This document shows, piece after piece, positions 51,553-62,766 of a stretch of DNA of 64,000 bases (positions are counted from its first letter, which is position 1; the number at the start of each line of letters is the position of its first letter). Position numbers and translations under genes: made by a program. The notes beneath the pieces were generated by a model. The model was not told the DNA's origin. It worked only from the letters and a program-made list of their open reading frames with translations, and ran no database searches. The stretch is taken from positions 8,184,001 through 8,248,000 of the forward strand of contig OX579635.1 in the NCBI GenBank assembly GCA_951230915.1, given 5' to 3'. This DNA comes from Antitrichia curtipendula (Eukaryota > Streptophyta > Bryopsida > Hypnales > Leucodontaceae).

Positions 51553-52422
51553 TCCCTAAAGTCCCATGGCCTTTTCCCCATCCAAAAGCAATAAAAACTA
51601 CCATATTTTTTTCAAGAGCACAAAACTTTAATAATTGTTTTTCTATACATATCCAACCATAGAATCTAATACTACAGTAGTATAAGAATGCATGTAAAAG
51701 TTTTAAAAATTTGAAATCGTGGAGTCAGTTGCATTTAAATTGAAGAAAACAAGTTTTTTTACACCTTCATACAATTCATAGATTAGATTTCATGGCTTTG
51801 AATCTCTTAACTTAAAAACTTAGCATTATTGAATTTTAATTTATAAATTTTTATGTTGAATACTCTAGTTGAGAATTTAGGGAAAAAAGTCTGACAAAAA
51901 AGCACTTAATTTTCACTCATTAAAAATTGTTAAGTAGTACAAGGTTCAAGATTGTAGGAATAACTAAACTGTTCATAGCTCTACTAAACTTGCATAACAA
52001 TTTTATTTTTTTAATTTGTAAAAATTGCATTGAAAAATGAATTCTACAAGTTATTTTTTCAAAAAGATACTTAGATTGCAGAAAAACTAAGAGTGTTCAT
52101 AATTTTTTGATCATTAGTCCAAATAGAATGAATCAAAGCTCTGGGAGAAGGAAAAAATATAATCTTAGAAGAAAAAAATTAAAAATTGAAGCATCCAACT
52201 TTCTGTAATGTTTTTTGAATTGATCTATGAGTTGCTTTTTGGACTTAAAGTGGCATAACTTTTGTTCCCAAGCACCAATTGAAATAAAAATGATATTTTC
52301 CAAATATTAATCTTATTGTCTACCTCAAAAAGAAATTTAAAATAATCATGTCAAAAATTGAGATCACATTAGCCTGCCCAAAATCCCAAAAGTCCCCCAT
52401 AGGGACTTCAAAGCTTTAGGAG
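51553..52422. mobile_element. TTAA-flanked inverted-repeat element, copy C
   Basis: The element is 870 bp between TTAA at 51549-51552 and 52423-52426. The left end is TCCCTAAAGTCCCATGG; the right end, read inward, is CTCCTAAAGCTTTGAAGTCC, with a short interruption. The interior matches the 2231 copy in the same orientation, including GGCATAACTTTTGTTCCCA and AGCACCAATTG near the right side. It is non-coding and sits between the two Harbinger genes. Confidence 0.8.
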
Positions 52423-52426
52423 TTAA

Positions 52427-53228
52427 AGCTTCTCAATATCTACTATATAATTTTAGTAAATGAAATCCTAAAGTTATTTTCTGTCAAAGAACTATTGTAT
52501 TTTAGGATACTTTAAAAAAAAAAGCACTATGCAAAATTAAGATTGAAGTGGACGTTGTTATAAAAAAAAAGTACTGAACAAATCGTTATCAATAGTTTTC
52601 AAAATTTGATTTTGTATGCTACAGTTAGTTTTAGAAAGGAATTTTTCTAAAACATAAACTACTATAAAAAATAACATGGTTATCTTATATTTAACTTTAA
52701 AGAATTGTCGACACTTGATTTTGGGGGCTCTATCATTTCGAGACTATACAAAGTAGATTCAAGTCTTCATTCAAATGAATTGTTAAATATATCAATTGTA
52801 AAGTATGAAACTAATTAGTCTAGCTATAGGGATCAGAGTAAAGGCAAATGGATATGGTCAGCTTAGTACATTTCACATCAAGTGAACTGACTCAACTTAT
52901 GCAAAACATAGAGAATGAAGTGACATTATTCTACATCACTTTTTTACAAATTTTGCATACATGTGCTAGAGAATTTTTTTGAACTTACAATTGAAGTATT
53001 TATAGTTAAAAACTTTGACTTCCAAGACATTTTTTGTATAGGAGGTGTTGAAAAAAGTGGACACTTTGAAACAAATGAACATATGTACATCAGAAGCAAC
53101 TTGACAAATGTAGGTGACTAGAGATGGTCAACTACAGAGGTAGGTGTTTTAGTTTATGTAGTACACATTAGGTGTAACTACTAGCTCCTTTTAATGTCCA
53201 TAGATGTTCTATGAGGTCACCTCTCAAA
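52427..53228. other. Spacer 3' of the transposase pseudogene
   Basis: AT-rich, no feature supported. Confidence 0.5.
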
Positions 53229-54455
53229 CTATAGTATGTGTCTTGGTTTTCTATCTGTAAAGTACTCATAAAAAAGATCCCGACGCAGGGGCACAGATGT
53301 ACGAACATCAAAAGCGAAATCTAATCCTGCTTCTTCTTCATCTTCTAAAATCATGTTGGTAGAATGTAGCATGCGAATATGACGTCAGAAATGCATTGTA
53401 GACCCCACTGTCTACATGGATTCTGTATAATAGCGAATCGTGCTTGTAAAACACCGAAACAACGCTTGACATCTTTCCGAGCACTCTCTTGTTGTTTAGC
53501 AAAATGACACTGCTTTTCATCATCTGGTGCATGTATGGTCTGTACGAAGCACGACCATGGTAGATAGATTCCATCAAGCCAATAAATAATAGCGGTCATA
53601 AAGGACCACATTGACTACAAACCACATATCATTGGCTTCACCAGTCAACATGTTTTGCACAAGAGGGCTACGGTCAAGGACATTCAAGTCATTATTTGCA
53701 CCTGGAAAGCCAAACAAGACATGCCATATGTGCAATCCTTTGTCTGCTATGGCTTCCAAGATGGTTGATCTTTTTCCATCTTTGTTACCGTAATCTTCCT
53801 ACCAGGCCACAGGGCAGTTCTTCCACTCATAGTGCATGCAATTGATGGAGGCAAACATGCCGGGCCAACCACGCTCAGTGTTAATAGAAACTGCTTTTCA
53901 AAATCAGCTTTGGTTGGTTGCCTCAAATAAATCGGCTTTGGTTGGACCAAACTCGGCACAAATGGCTGTACAGAATCTTTTCATCGTCTCCATTGCAGTG
54001 GATTCAGCAATCCGGCAATATTCATCAACGGTATCAGCTGTAATGCCATATGCTAGCATTTGCATAGCTACAGTATATTTTTGAAGTAAAGAAAGTCCTA
54101 GTTTTTCAATTGCATCATATTTTTGTAAGAAGTAATTGTCTTTGGCACAAATCCGGGCCATGATGGATAAAAATAGGGATCTTCGCATGCAAAAGCAACG
54201 TCTGAATTGCTTGGGTCCATAAACAGGAGTGTCCAAAAAATAATCGGCAAACAATCTTTCATGTCCTTTTACCCTCTCTCTTTCCAAATTCTCAAGTCGG
54301 CTTGACCTTGATCCCCCTCTAGTTGGACTCTCTGACTGAGGAAATGGATTATGAATAACCTCGTCCAAGAAGTAATTGAAAATAATGTCCTCTTGTTCGT
54401 CATCTTCACGCATCAGTTGTTGTTGGGCAGCCAATTTAGCTCTCCATGCCTCCAT
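53229..54455 (-). pseudogene. PIF/Harbinger DDE transposase, broken
   Basis: Reading from ATG 54455, the first 183 codons are open: MEAWRAKLAAQQQ, then a segment with FADYFLDTPVYGPKQFRRCF and LQKYTVAMQMLAYGITADTV, typical of plant Harbinger (ALP1/HARBI1-like) transposases. Stops follow at 53906, 53900 and 53801. The catalytic region continues as GWPGMFASINCMHYEWKNCP, ANNDLNVLDRSPLV and ARKDVKRCFGVLQARFAII. The DDE triad is damaged: the first Asp (family SID-C-M-H) is Asn here (codon 53841-53843), while the second Asp (53688-53690) and the Glu in QESARKD (53486-53488) remain. Frameshifts lie near 53580 and near 53355, after which NMILEDEEEAG appears in another frame. The product cannot be made full length and would lack activity. 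It lies convergent with the accessory gene of the same element. Confidence 0.93.
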
Positions 54456-54537
54456 GTGTGCAGAATAGTAGTTGTGTTCTCTTTAGCTTCTTCAAAAATT
54501 TTGTGCTGAATTTGATGATCGCTCTACAAATACTTCC

Positions 54538-54582
54538 ATTTTGAAATTTTGAAATTTTGAAAATTTTGAAAATTTTGAAAAT
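54538..54582. repeat. (GAAATTTT)n-like short tandem repeat
   Basis: Five or six units of TTTTGAAA / TTTTGAAAA just upstream of the transposase start. Confidence 0.85.
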
Positions 54583-54684
54583 GAGGACACTGGCACACTT
54601 CTTTTTTTACGATGTGAGCATTTTCAAAACAAAAGTCTACTTACATTATATTTCATGTGAAATCAATTAACACATGCAAATTAA

Positions 54685-55088
54685 CCCATTAAGGATTGGT
54701 TGACCATTCTGTGGTCAATTTGGGTCCTTTTGGGTTTGTAAAGAGAGCATGTCAATGAATTTGATGATGTGGCAAAGGGGACGGGTCTGGGGAATTGGAA
54801 AGTGAAGAGTTTAGGACAATAACTAGGCCAATCTAAGGTGGCATGTGGCTAGAGGGTTGAAAAAAACAAGACAACAAGGGCTGAAATTATACCAAGATTT
54901 GCTAAAAATTCCTGCTTTACAACGCACCTTCACCAAAAATTTCAGTGCTAAATCCTACATCATGCGCAAGACTTCCATCCGTACGGTTAGATCTCCCATA
55001 GGCACTTGCATTCAAAAGTTTTAAAATTGCTCCCAATTGGCCATACAAAGGATTGCCCACCCCCAAATCAACCACGGTCCTTAATGGG
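54685..55088. mobile_element. TTAA-flanked MITE with CCCATTAAGGA ends
   Basis: The element is 404 bp between TTAA at 54681-54684 and 55089-55092. Both ends read CCCATTAAGGA inward. The interior differs from the longer CCCCTAAAG elements, so it is a distinct subfamily. It inserted upstream of the transposase pseudogene and has no coding capacity. Confidence 0.8.
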
Positions 55089-55092
55089 TTAA

Positions 55093-57255
55093 AGTAGGAA
55101 GTAGGAAGTAAGTTTAAATTAGCTAGCTGTACTCGCCACAAATATTTTGCATATGCATGAAAGCACCTTCCAATAATCATATCCTAATGTCACATATCCT
55201 AATTAAAACTTTTTGTAGTTATTTCTTCTAATAGCCATTTAGAAAATTTGAAAATATTGAAAGGAATTTATCAATCTCCAAGTGGAGAAGCCTAAACTTA
55301 TAGTGACCATAAGCATGTGAAGGATGAATTGAAATGGACCATACAGTTGGGATGAAGATGTTCTGGTGTTTCACTCAAAAAGACGTGGAAGCTAAATTGA
55401 AATTACATAGATGAATCCAGGGATAGCATTGCTATCTTTTAGGAGCTCTTTGGGAAAAATTCTAAATTGGAGTAGAAGGCAATGTGTTCTTCGGTGCTGA
55501 TCTATTTTGCGAGAATTGTATCTATAAAAATCTAAATTAGATATGTCTAACATCACACAGGAAATAAAACAAAATTGAATATGAGTAATAAATTGGAAGA
55601 TTATGAAGTTGGATCAAGAGGATTTTGCAATTCTTCTATCGTTTTCAAATATTTCAAATCCCTTAGTACTTGTGGAAAAAAAAAGGATCATCAAATAATT
55701 ACGAGCTTGTCAAGCCAAAAATGTTCAATTATAATTAATGTATGGCTTCTGAAAATGAACTCTACAATCTTCTTAAAGGATAATATAACCCTTTTATGTA
55801 GAAGGCCTTTTATGACGTTTTTAGAATTTTTTCTTAATTAATCCGAAAGACAACATTTTGATGAGTTGCAATAAATTTTTTTAAATGTAACTGTACAAAT
55901 TGAAAATGGACATGCTAAAGATCACATAGAAAAAAAAAATTAAAAAAAATCACTTATGGGTTGAAGGATTCAAAGGTTTTATCATGATGGTGTTACAAAT
56001 TATTCAATTAAATTGAAGTCTCTCAATCCTTGTTTCACATGTCAAATCTAAAGAACGGTTGGTCAACAATAAAACATGTGGATGAAGAGAGTGACATGTA
56101 TTACTCCAATCAATTCATTGCTTCTCACAATACACTAAACAAGTTTTAAAAATAATTTATGGGTTTGTTTTTTCCTTGAGATCTACTATATGTGAGGTTT
56201 ATTTTCAAGCCTCTTCAACACTATGGAAAGTGAAGATTGAAATGGATGCTCTCTTAAAAAAAATTAATACAGAAATCATATTCAATTATTTTTAATAATT
56301 AATTTTTGATGTTAAAATTAGACTTCAAAAGGAATTTTCAAAAATATGAACTACATAAAAGAAGAACTCCATTATTTTATTTGAACTTCAAAGTACTGTT
56401 GATACCAAAATTTACTGAAATTTAGTGCCTTGGACAATTAGAACTTATTGTTAGTTCATAACCAAGTACTTCTTTATTTCAGGCTTATTTTTAAGAGCTT
56501 CAAACCCAGTGTAGTGAGAAAGTAGAATGCACACCTATCCATTGAATTCGGAATAGAAAAATCTTTACCATTGTTTTTTATAGAGACGTTGTTGATGCTC
56601 AAACTAGTCCTACATAATATAATTTGAAAAACATTCAAATACTAAAATTCTAACATCCTCAACTTCAATTTTACTTGGAAGTATTCCAGACTACAACAAC
56701 CGCTCTGTAACGCAATTAAAACTACCCAAAAACCTATAGTCATCAACAACAGTGTTCAACTAATCATAATTTCACTACTTGCAAAAACTAAAGGTTCTTC
56801 ATGAAACACATATGGATAGTTTGCTGAATTCCAAAGAATCTGCAATTCTCTTGAAAGACTCCTAGGTTACTGCCAATTTCAAAGTGTTAGGAAAGCAAAT
56901 ATAACAAAACAAATACTGAAAAACTCCGTTCATAACACTATAAGAGGAAAAAAATTCAAGTGCCTTTGTTACCTCTCTCGTTCCAAATTTCTTGATTCAA
57001 TTGGAAACCTCACCAAGCTCCACAAAAATTCAATCAGCAATAACTTCACATTCTCCTATTATAAACTCCTGAAGCACTTCAACGCAACAACTCCCTTAAC
57101 AAAAGATGGTGTAATTATTGTGCACAAAGAGGATTACATAATGAAGAAGGCGGCAATGAAGACAAAAGATCAACGTCATGGAGTGTCACTGGGACTGAAA
57201 TTGGGGAGGGTATATTTTGACAAGTGCGCCAACAACTCTTGGTGTGCAAAGGTTA
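55093..57255. other. AT-rich DNA, no gene
   Basis: Two kilobases without a supportable feature. If the outer limits of the Harbinger-type element are right, this is its transposase-side flank. Confidence 0.5.
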
Positions 57256-57768
57256 GAGCATCTCCATTGCATTCACGTGAAAGCCTCCTTGAAAAAAAAT
57301 TTGGAGGCAACAATCGCGTGGTGGGTTGAGGAAGCTCCTCGCATGCACGTTGCACGTCCCTTCAAAACCTATTTTATGCCTTCATATTTTTTAATTAAAA
57401 TAGCAGTTGGAAAAACAAACGGATCTATGTAGCAATAAAAGAGAATGATTCCTCCACAGTCAACACAGCTAAGTCATCATGGGAGTTGTTGCGTGCTCTC
57501 GAAAGACCTTCAAAATAGCGTAGATGGACCCTTGTAGCGTGACCCAAGAAAGCCAGAAATCCTTTAGCGGCAACGCGGTGGGGACCTAAAGTGACGCATG
57601 CACTCCTAAAGTCTCGGTTAAGTGCCACTTCAAGTGTGCGGTGGAGAAGCTCTTAGCGCTTTGCAGTGAGGCGAAGTGGCACCACGCAAGCCGGCCAACC
57701 AAAAAGGGCACGGAATAAACCCCCTTGGCGCGGCACCCCTCCTTGGCGCGTCAGCGGTGGGGATGCTC
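57256..57768. mobile_element. 513-bp Harbinger-like MITE
   Basis: It begins GAGCATCTCC at 57256 and its right end, read inward from 57768, begins GAGCATCCCC (9 of 10 match). The flanks are TTA (57253-57255) and TCA (57769-57771), close to the TTA/TAA target of PIF/Harbinger. Its interior is GC-rich toward the ends, with repeated CCTTGGCGCG-like strings. It may be an independent MITE, or its right end may be the true right terminus of the large element beginning at 44852. Confidence 0.6.
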
Positions 57769-57771
57769 TCA

Positions 57772-60700
57772 CGGAACTCTGCCATAGCTGGAACTGCACA
57801 TGGTAATAAAAGTCAACATGGCGTGCTCAAGTGTCGAGCGAAAACTCTGGAATCTAGCTTGGACGGTATGGGATCCGTCGTGATGGGAGAATTTCGCTCT
57901 AATCAGCCAATTCTATGAATATGAGCGCAGCTGACATAGGATCAAACATGGATCGATCTTCTGCAGTTTGTATCGCAATCAGTAAATAATTATTTTTCAA
58001 TTAATCGTGTGTTGCGTATCCACCTTCAGTTAGATCATTTAGGGTTGCTTCTTAGATGACAGATTCGCACGAGATGATCGTGATGACCAAGGACCAACTT
58101 CATCGAATAACTTGGTAGAGATGATTGATTTCTTGATCGATTTCCTGATCCAAGCAGTGCGACTGATGGTCCAGCTCAATGTACGTCCGCAGGCGGGTTT
58201 CCACCTGGAGTATTAACGCTAAGCAATAGTGAAAAACATCATGGTACATTTGATATATTCTTCTTGAGCTCACACCAACTAAAATTCAATAGATAGAATT
58301 TAAACGTATTAAATTTTGGCTTTTGAAGATGCTATGTTGAAAATGTCATACAAATTACAAATTATACATTCTTCATAAATATTCTAATTAAATAGAAAGT
58401 AGATTTCTAATCCTACATTTTCGTAGTTAACTTTAGGAAGATTCAAAATCATGAACTATATGGAAACTTTAGGTTCAACTTCCAGAACAAATGTTGGCCT
58501 TCTAATGTCCTCTTTCACTAAGTCCTTTTTTTATAATTTAGTGTACACTACATAGTTTGAAGATATGAAATGTGCCTATATTTTTTCAACAACTGCATTC
58601 TTCATTGTAGCTATTTGGAAACAAAAAATATGTGAAAATAACGGTCACTTCCCTTCTTTTTTCTCACTATACAAAGTAATTCAATACTATAGGATTTTGA
58701 AAAAGAAGAAGCAACAAACACAAAACAAAAACAAAAATTTAACCTTCAAAAAAATTTAATAATTTTTATATAGACTTAATAAATTGAAGAAGTATAATTC
58801 TGTGAAATTTGGATTCCTACACATTCACTGCAACTACAATGTTTCACTAATGCTCTAGATTTCTCCAAAATTTGAATGAAATACACACTACACTTGTCAA
58901 GACTCAATTATTAATTTACAATAATTGCTTAGAATATATGTCTTCTGAGCTACTATTGCTTTCTGCCAAGGAGCTTCATTACTTCCTTGATCAACTTTTT
59001 AGATAATGGATTACACACAACAATTCTTCTTATAAAGCTCATATTTAATTATAACAATTTGTACACTATATTGTTTCCTTTCCCCTCAAAGGGCACTTTT
59101 TGTTTTTTATAATTGTATCAATTTTTTTATTACATTTCATATAAAGGCAACCCAAACAAATGAAATTGTGAACTATTACTTTTTGTTTGACTTAGACTTT
59201 TCCTAACATTGTCACAACTAGTTGAAAACTACAAAGTGTTGGCAAATACTATTCACTTTCATTTTTTCTTTTCCAACCTCAAATATTGAAAAAGCTTCAT
59301 ATTGTGATAATTAGTTAATTTTAAATTCTTTTAGAACAAATGAACTAGAAGTTATTTGATAACAATTCTTCACGCTTTAGTCACCAAACTAATCAATTAC
59401 GTTTCAATATCTTGCATCTCATGTGCCAAATTCTTGGTTCTACTCAGACATAATTTTATTATGCACATAAATTTGTACATAATACAACTCATTAGCCTAA
59501 TGCATGTATCATCAAATGGAACAAATTTATTATTCTTGATGAAATTTATACTAGTGAATTTGTCAACCAAGTATGTTTTTTTGCCATTAGATGGTAATAT
59601 TTTTATTTCCTCATAACATTTTATGGAAAAATATACTTGAATGAACACTTAAAATTCATGTGACAAATTATTGTCTAATGTTGCATTTGAAAGGTGTGTC
59701 CAATGGATTTTTTTTTATCACTTTTGTAAATTTTTAAAATTAAATTATGAAATTGAGTTCAAAAAAAAATCCTACAAGTTATTTTTCCAAGAAAATGCAT
59801 TGATTGCCCCCAAAATAAGATTGTCCATAACTATCACATAATAAATCCAAAAGGAATGAATCACATCTTATTCTACATATGAAAATACAATACATGAGAA
59901 ACAAAATTTAAAATTACTTTTGCAATCTTAACACCCTCAATATCGAGCATTATAATCATTCAATCCATGAGTGATATTGTTGTTTTTACTTTTCCCATGT
60001 GATCACTAACATGTCTAGCTTCAATTTATACAAATTCAAAAAAAATGAAAGTTATGATTGTCCCAAAATAAAAGATAATTCAATTCAGTTTTTGAATTCA
60101 TAAAAACTTTGAAATTCAATAGATTTTGATGTTCTTTTTCTAAAATCATAACTTTCATGTCACATGTCTATACGCCTCAAAATAAAGCCCTTACATTCCT
60201 TAATGCATAGAGCTATCTATTTGAACCAAGAACGCAACCTCTCACATTGCAACAAAGCCTCTACACTCCTACACTAATAAAAGCTATAAATAAAATAAAA
60301 TAAAATTTTATTTAATTTTTATTTTAGCTTGTGACGATGACAAAGGACACAAATACATTTTGATCCTTCATAACTTCAGCATACAATAACCATCATTGAT
60401 GCATTGCAATGTCTTCTTACTTGCCAACAATATCACAGGATCAATGTTATTATAATAATAAATAAGCACAATAGCACAAAGTGGCACTTCAAGGGGTGTT
60501 AACCTCACTTATTGGTTTCTTTGAGTAAGGTAACTACATCTAAAATTGCATGCTTCCTAAAATCGCACACTAATGATTCTTGCCTAAAACGTATTCTTAC
60601 TATTCGTGAGAGTTTATGATCACTTTTTGAAACATCTATTTTTAGCACTTTAAAAATTTGTAGCTTATTCATATGGTGTCCAAAAAATGCATTCTAAGAG

Positions 60701-60839
60701 AATCTAAAATCCTCTTTCACCACCAATACAATCCCACAAAAAAAAACTAATATAATAATGGGAATCATGATGAATTGCTTATTTGTACAATTTCAGTTGT
60801 GCGATTTCAGGTGTAAGGTAGAAAGCTCTAGAATAGTTC
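57772..60839. other. AT-rich intergenic DNA with a TTAA-element fragment
   Basis: About 57772-58210 is slightly GC-richer with no clear gene. At 59760-59860 the phrase TCCTACAAGTTATTTTTCCA followed by AAGATTGTCCATAACT matches the middle of the 2231-3152 element, so an internal fragment of that family is present without visible ends. Nothing else supported. Confidence 0.5.
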
Positions 60840-61145
60840 GGGCATTAAAAACCGCCGACCTGTACAATGTACACGATTTGTACATGCTATTTTTTCATAG
60901 CCTTCACTGATGTACAAACAGTGTACATTTTAGGGGTGGATGATTTTGGAGCCCTATGCCAGTTCAACTTCAAAATTTGATAACTAATTTCAGAAAGCTC
61001 TAAAAAATATGAGACGATTTAGGTTAGATGCCAAATCTACTTCGCTTTCAAGGAAAATTTACTGAAAAATATTTCAAGAAGTTTCGCCTTCCCAAAATTC
61101 GGTTTCAGCTCTTAGGTGGGCGATTTCTGGACCTGTTACGTTAGT
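60840..61145 (+). repeat. Dispersed repeat R1, copy 3
   Basis: 60886-61140 is nearly identical to 1-250. The extra left part (about 60840-60890) has a local palindrome, TGTACAATGTACA, that may mark the repeat's left side. Same orientation as the other two copies. Confidence 0.88.
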
Positions 61146-61480
61146 TACCTTACAATTCGTAGTGTACCAAAAAATCCCGTCGGTCAAGGTTCGTAACCTC
61201 CAGGTCCTTCCTTGGATGCCAAGTGGTCTTACTTCTGTGATTCGCTGCTTCCCTCGTCCTAGGGTTCCAGTCTCGCTTCCTTCATTGCGGACTTAGCATT
61301 CCGTTTGTGCTTCGTTGCCTTCCCCGTCGTACTCTGGTTTCTTGAAGACGGATTGCTGCAGCGCGTTCAGCGACGGTGTCTCGCATCAGAGTGGATCTGC
61401 AAGCTTCATTCTTCCTTATTGGCGGCATTTGGTGAATCCATGGGTTAGAAATTTGAGTGCTTCAGGTTTTGCTTTCATTG
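61146..61480 (+). other. GC-richer island, possible leader of the following locus
   Basis: This segment is pyrimidine-rich with no long open frame. It resembles a plant 5' UTR and lies about 0.9 kb upstream of the M16 protease exons. Confidence 0.35.
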
Positions 61481-62341
61481 ATTTTTGACGTGATGAACTC
61501 TTATTTCAGGATTCATTTACTAGTATTACGGTAGTTGTAATCCTTTGTACAAATGCAAAACATTTAAGGATCCCACAAATGCCCGAGTCTATTTTCTATA
61601 GGGTTTGTATTCATCGTTGCTTGTTTCGACTGAAGAGTATACTACGGTATGTGGTATGAGAAGGCATATGATTCTTTAACCAACTGCTACACCAATAACT
61701 TGAATGCTCACAATTAAGTATGAAATTTTCTTCTATATCTCATATTTTTTTGTATTGCCCTTCATTTTCTTGGAAAATTATCATCATACCCAATTGTGAA
61801 TTCTTTTCCACGTATACATCTACAAACTACTTGTGTGGAAGCATAAGAGCTATGCTCAATGCTGATGAATTATTTCAAATTTGAAGTCATGTAAATGGTC
61901 ACTTTTAGCATTTGAAGTTGTATTGGAAGATGGCAGATTGTTGCATAGCAATGTTGTAGTGGTCAGAGTTGGTGCAAAGTTTCTACTACCACCTTTCAAG
62001 GTTTTGTTGGAGGAGGAGAAAGGGAGGTTCAAGGTTTGTGCCCCGCCAATACATTTATTCTGCTGGAACCCTCTTTCTATGTGCTAGTGTGCACCTGAAA
62101 ACAAAATTGTTGGCTTGTTGGTATGTTTTCAATGTAGGACAAGGACAAATATGCGTAGTACCTGCATTTAGTGGAATTGCAAATAAGTCAAAGTGTCTAG
62201 ATATGGCAACTCCTATTTCTATGAGGTGCGTTTGGATGGGCCTATTTAATTTTCAGGACATTTAATGCTAAATCCCGTGTGTTCATCCCTGATATATGTA
62301 AACATATTCTCTTAACTGATTGGTTGCTTTGTATTTTATAG

Positions 62342-62766
62342 CCTTGGGTAGTAAAATTGCTCAGCAATGTGGATCCCAAGAAAGTCTACCAATATTTCAA
62401 CAACCGTTACGCAAATCCTTCCACATTTACAGTGATGATGGTTGGAGCCATAAGCACTGTAGAGTCGTTGCCACTCATTCTACAATATTTGGTAATATGT
62501 TGTTCACCCTCTACTCCTTCTATATTTGATTAAATGGAAGTTGAGCTCTGTATGGTTCTTTCAACAAACTTATTCAGATGATATTGCAACAGATTTGGTA
62601 GAATCAACCTAGAAAATATTGTTGTGCCCATGATATGTGTGAACTTTGTAGCCTAGGAATCACCATTTTTCTGATATCACTCTTTTTTTATCCTATGAAG
62701 GGTGGAAGTCGCAAGCCAAAGAAATTAGTGATGGCTTACAATTGTGAAAGTTTGTCAGTCATATGA
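62342..62766 (+). pseudogene. Partial M16 zinc protease (PQQL-like), two exons
   Basis: Exon 62342-62491 is preceded by TTTTATAG and followed by GTAATA. It encodes exactly 50 codons in phase 0, including VDPKKVYQYFNNRYANPSTF, then TVMMVGAISTVESLPLILQY. This matches the non-catalytic part of plant PQQL-type M16 (insulinase-family) proteases around the 'DPSTFTVVIVGN' motif. A second exon begins 62701 after TATCCTATGAAG and reads GGSRKPKKLVMAYNCESLSV, the expected continuation, before TGA at 62764-62766. The 209-base intron has a good pyrimidine tract. The catalytic HxxEH part and the regions before and after are not visible, so this is a gene fragment or pseudogene, unless further exons lie beyond the window and a donor (GTCAGT at about 62754) removes the stop. 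Confidence 0.7.

Larger units (their letters stand above)
44852..57768. mobile_element. Decayed PIF/Harbinger transposon (outer limits tentative)
   Basis: The region holds the two diagnostic PIF/Harbinger genes in convergent order: a Myb/NAM-associated accessory gene (+, 45101-50496) and a DDE transposase (-, 54455-53229). Candidate termini are GAGCATCTCCACC at 44852 and, read inward from 57768, GAGCATCCCCACC; 12 of 13 bases match. The flanking trinucleotides are TGA and TCA, not a perfect TWA target duplication, so the pairing is uncertain. The 12.9-kb span contains a 194-bp LTR, a 1,818-bp insert, two TTAA elements (51553-52422, 54685-55088) and a second inverted end at 57256. Both genes are dead, so it cannot transpose by itself. 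Confidence 0.6.

Noticed and set aside
56230..56260. GGATGCTCTCT as an alternative right end of the 44852 element
   Set aside because: The CTCC part of the terminal repeat is absent next to it; 57768 matches better.
62320..62529. 69-codon frame covering the protease exon
   Set aside because: Wrong frame; the neighbouring frame encodes the M16 motif with proper splice sites.
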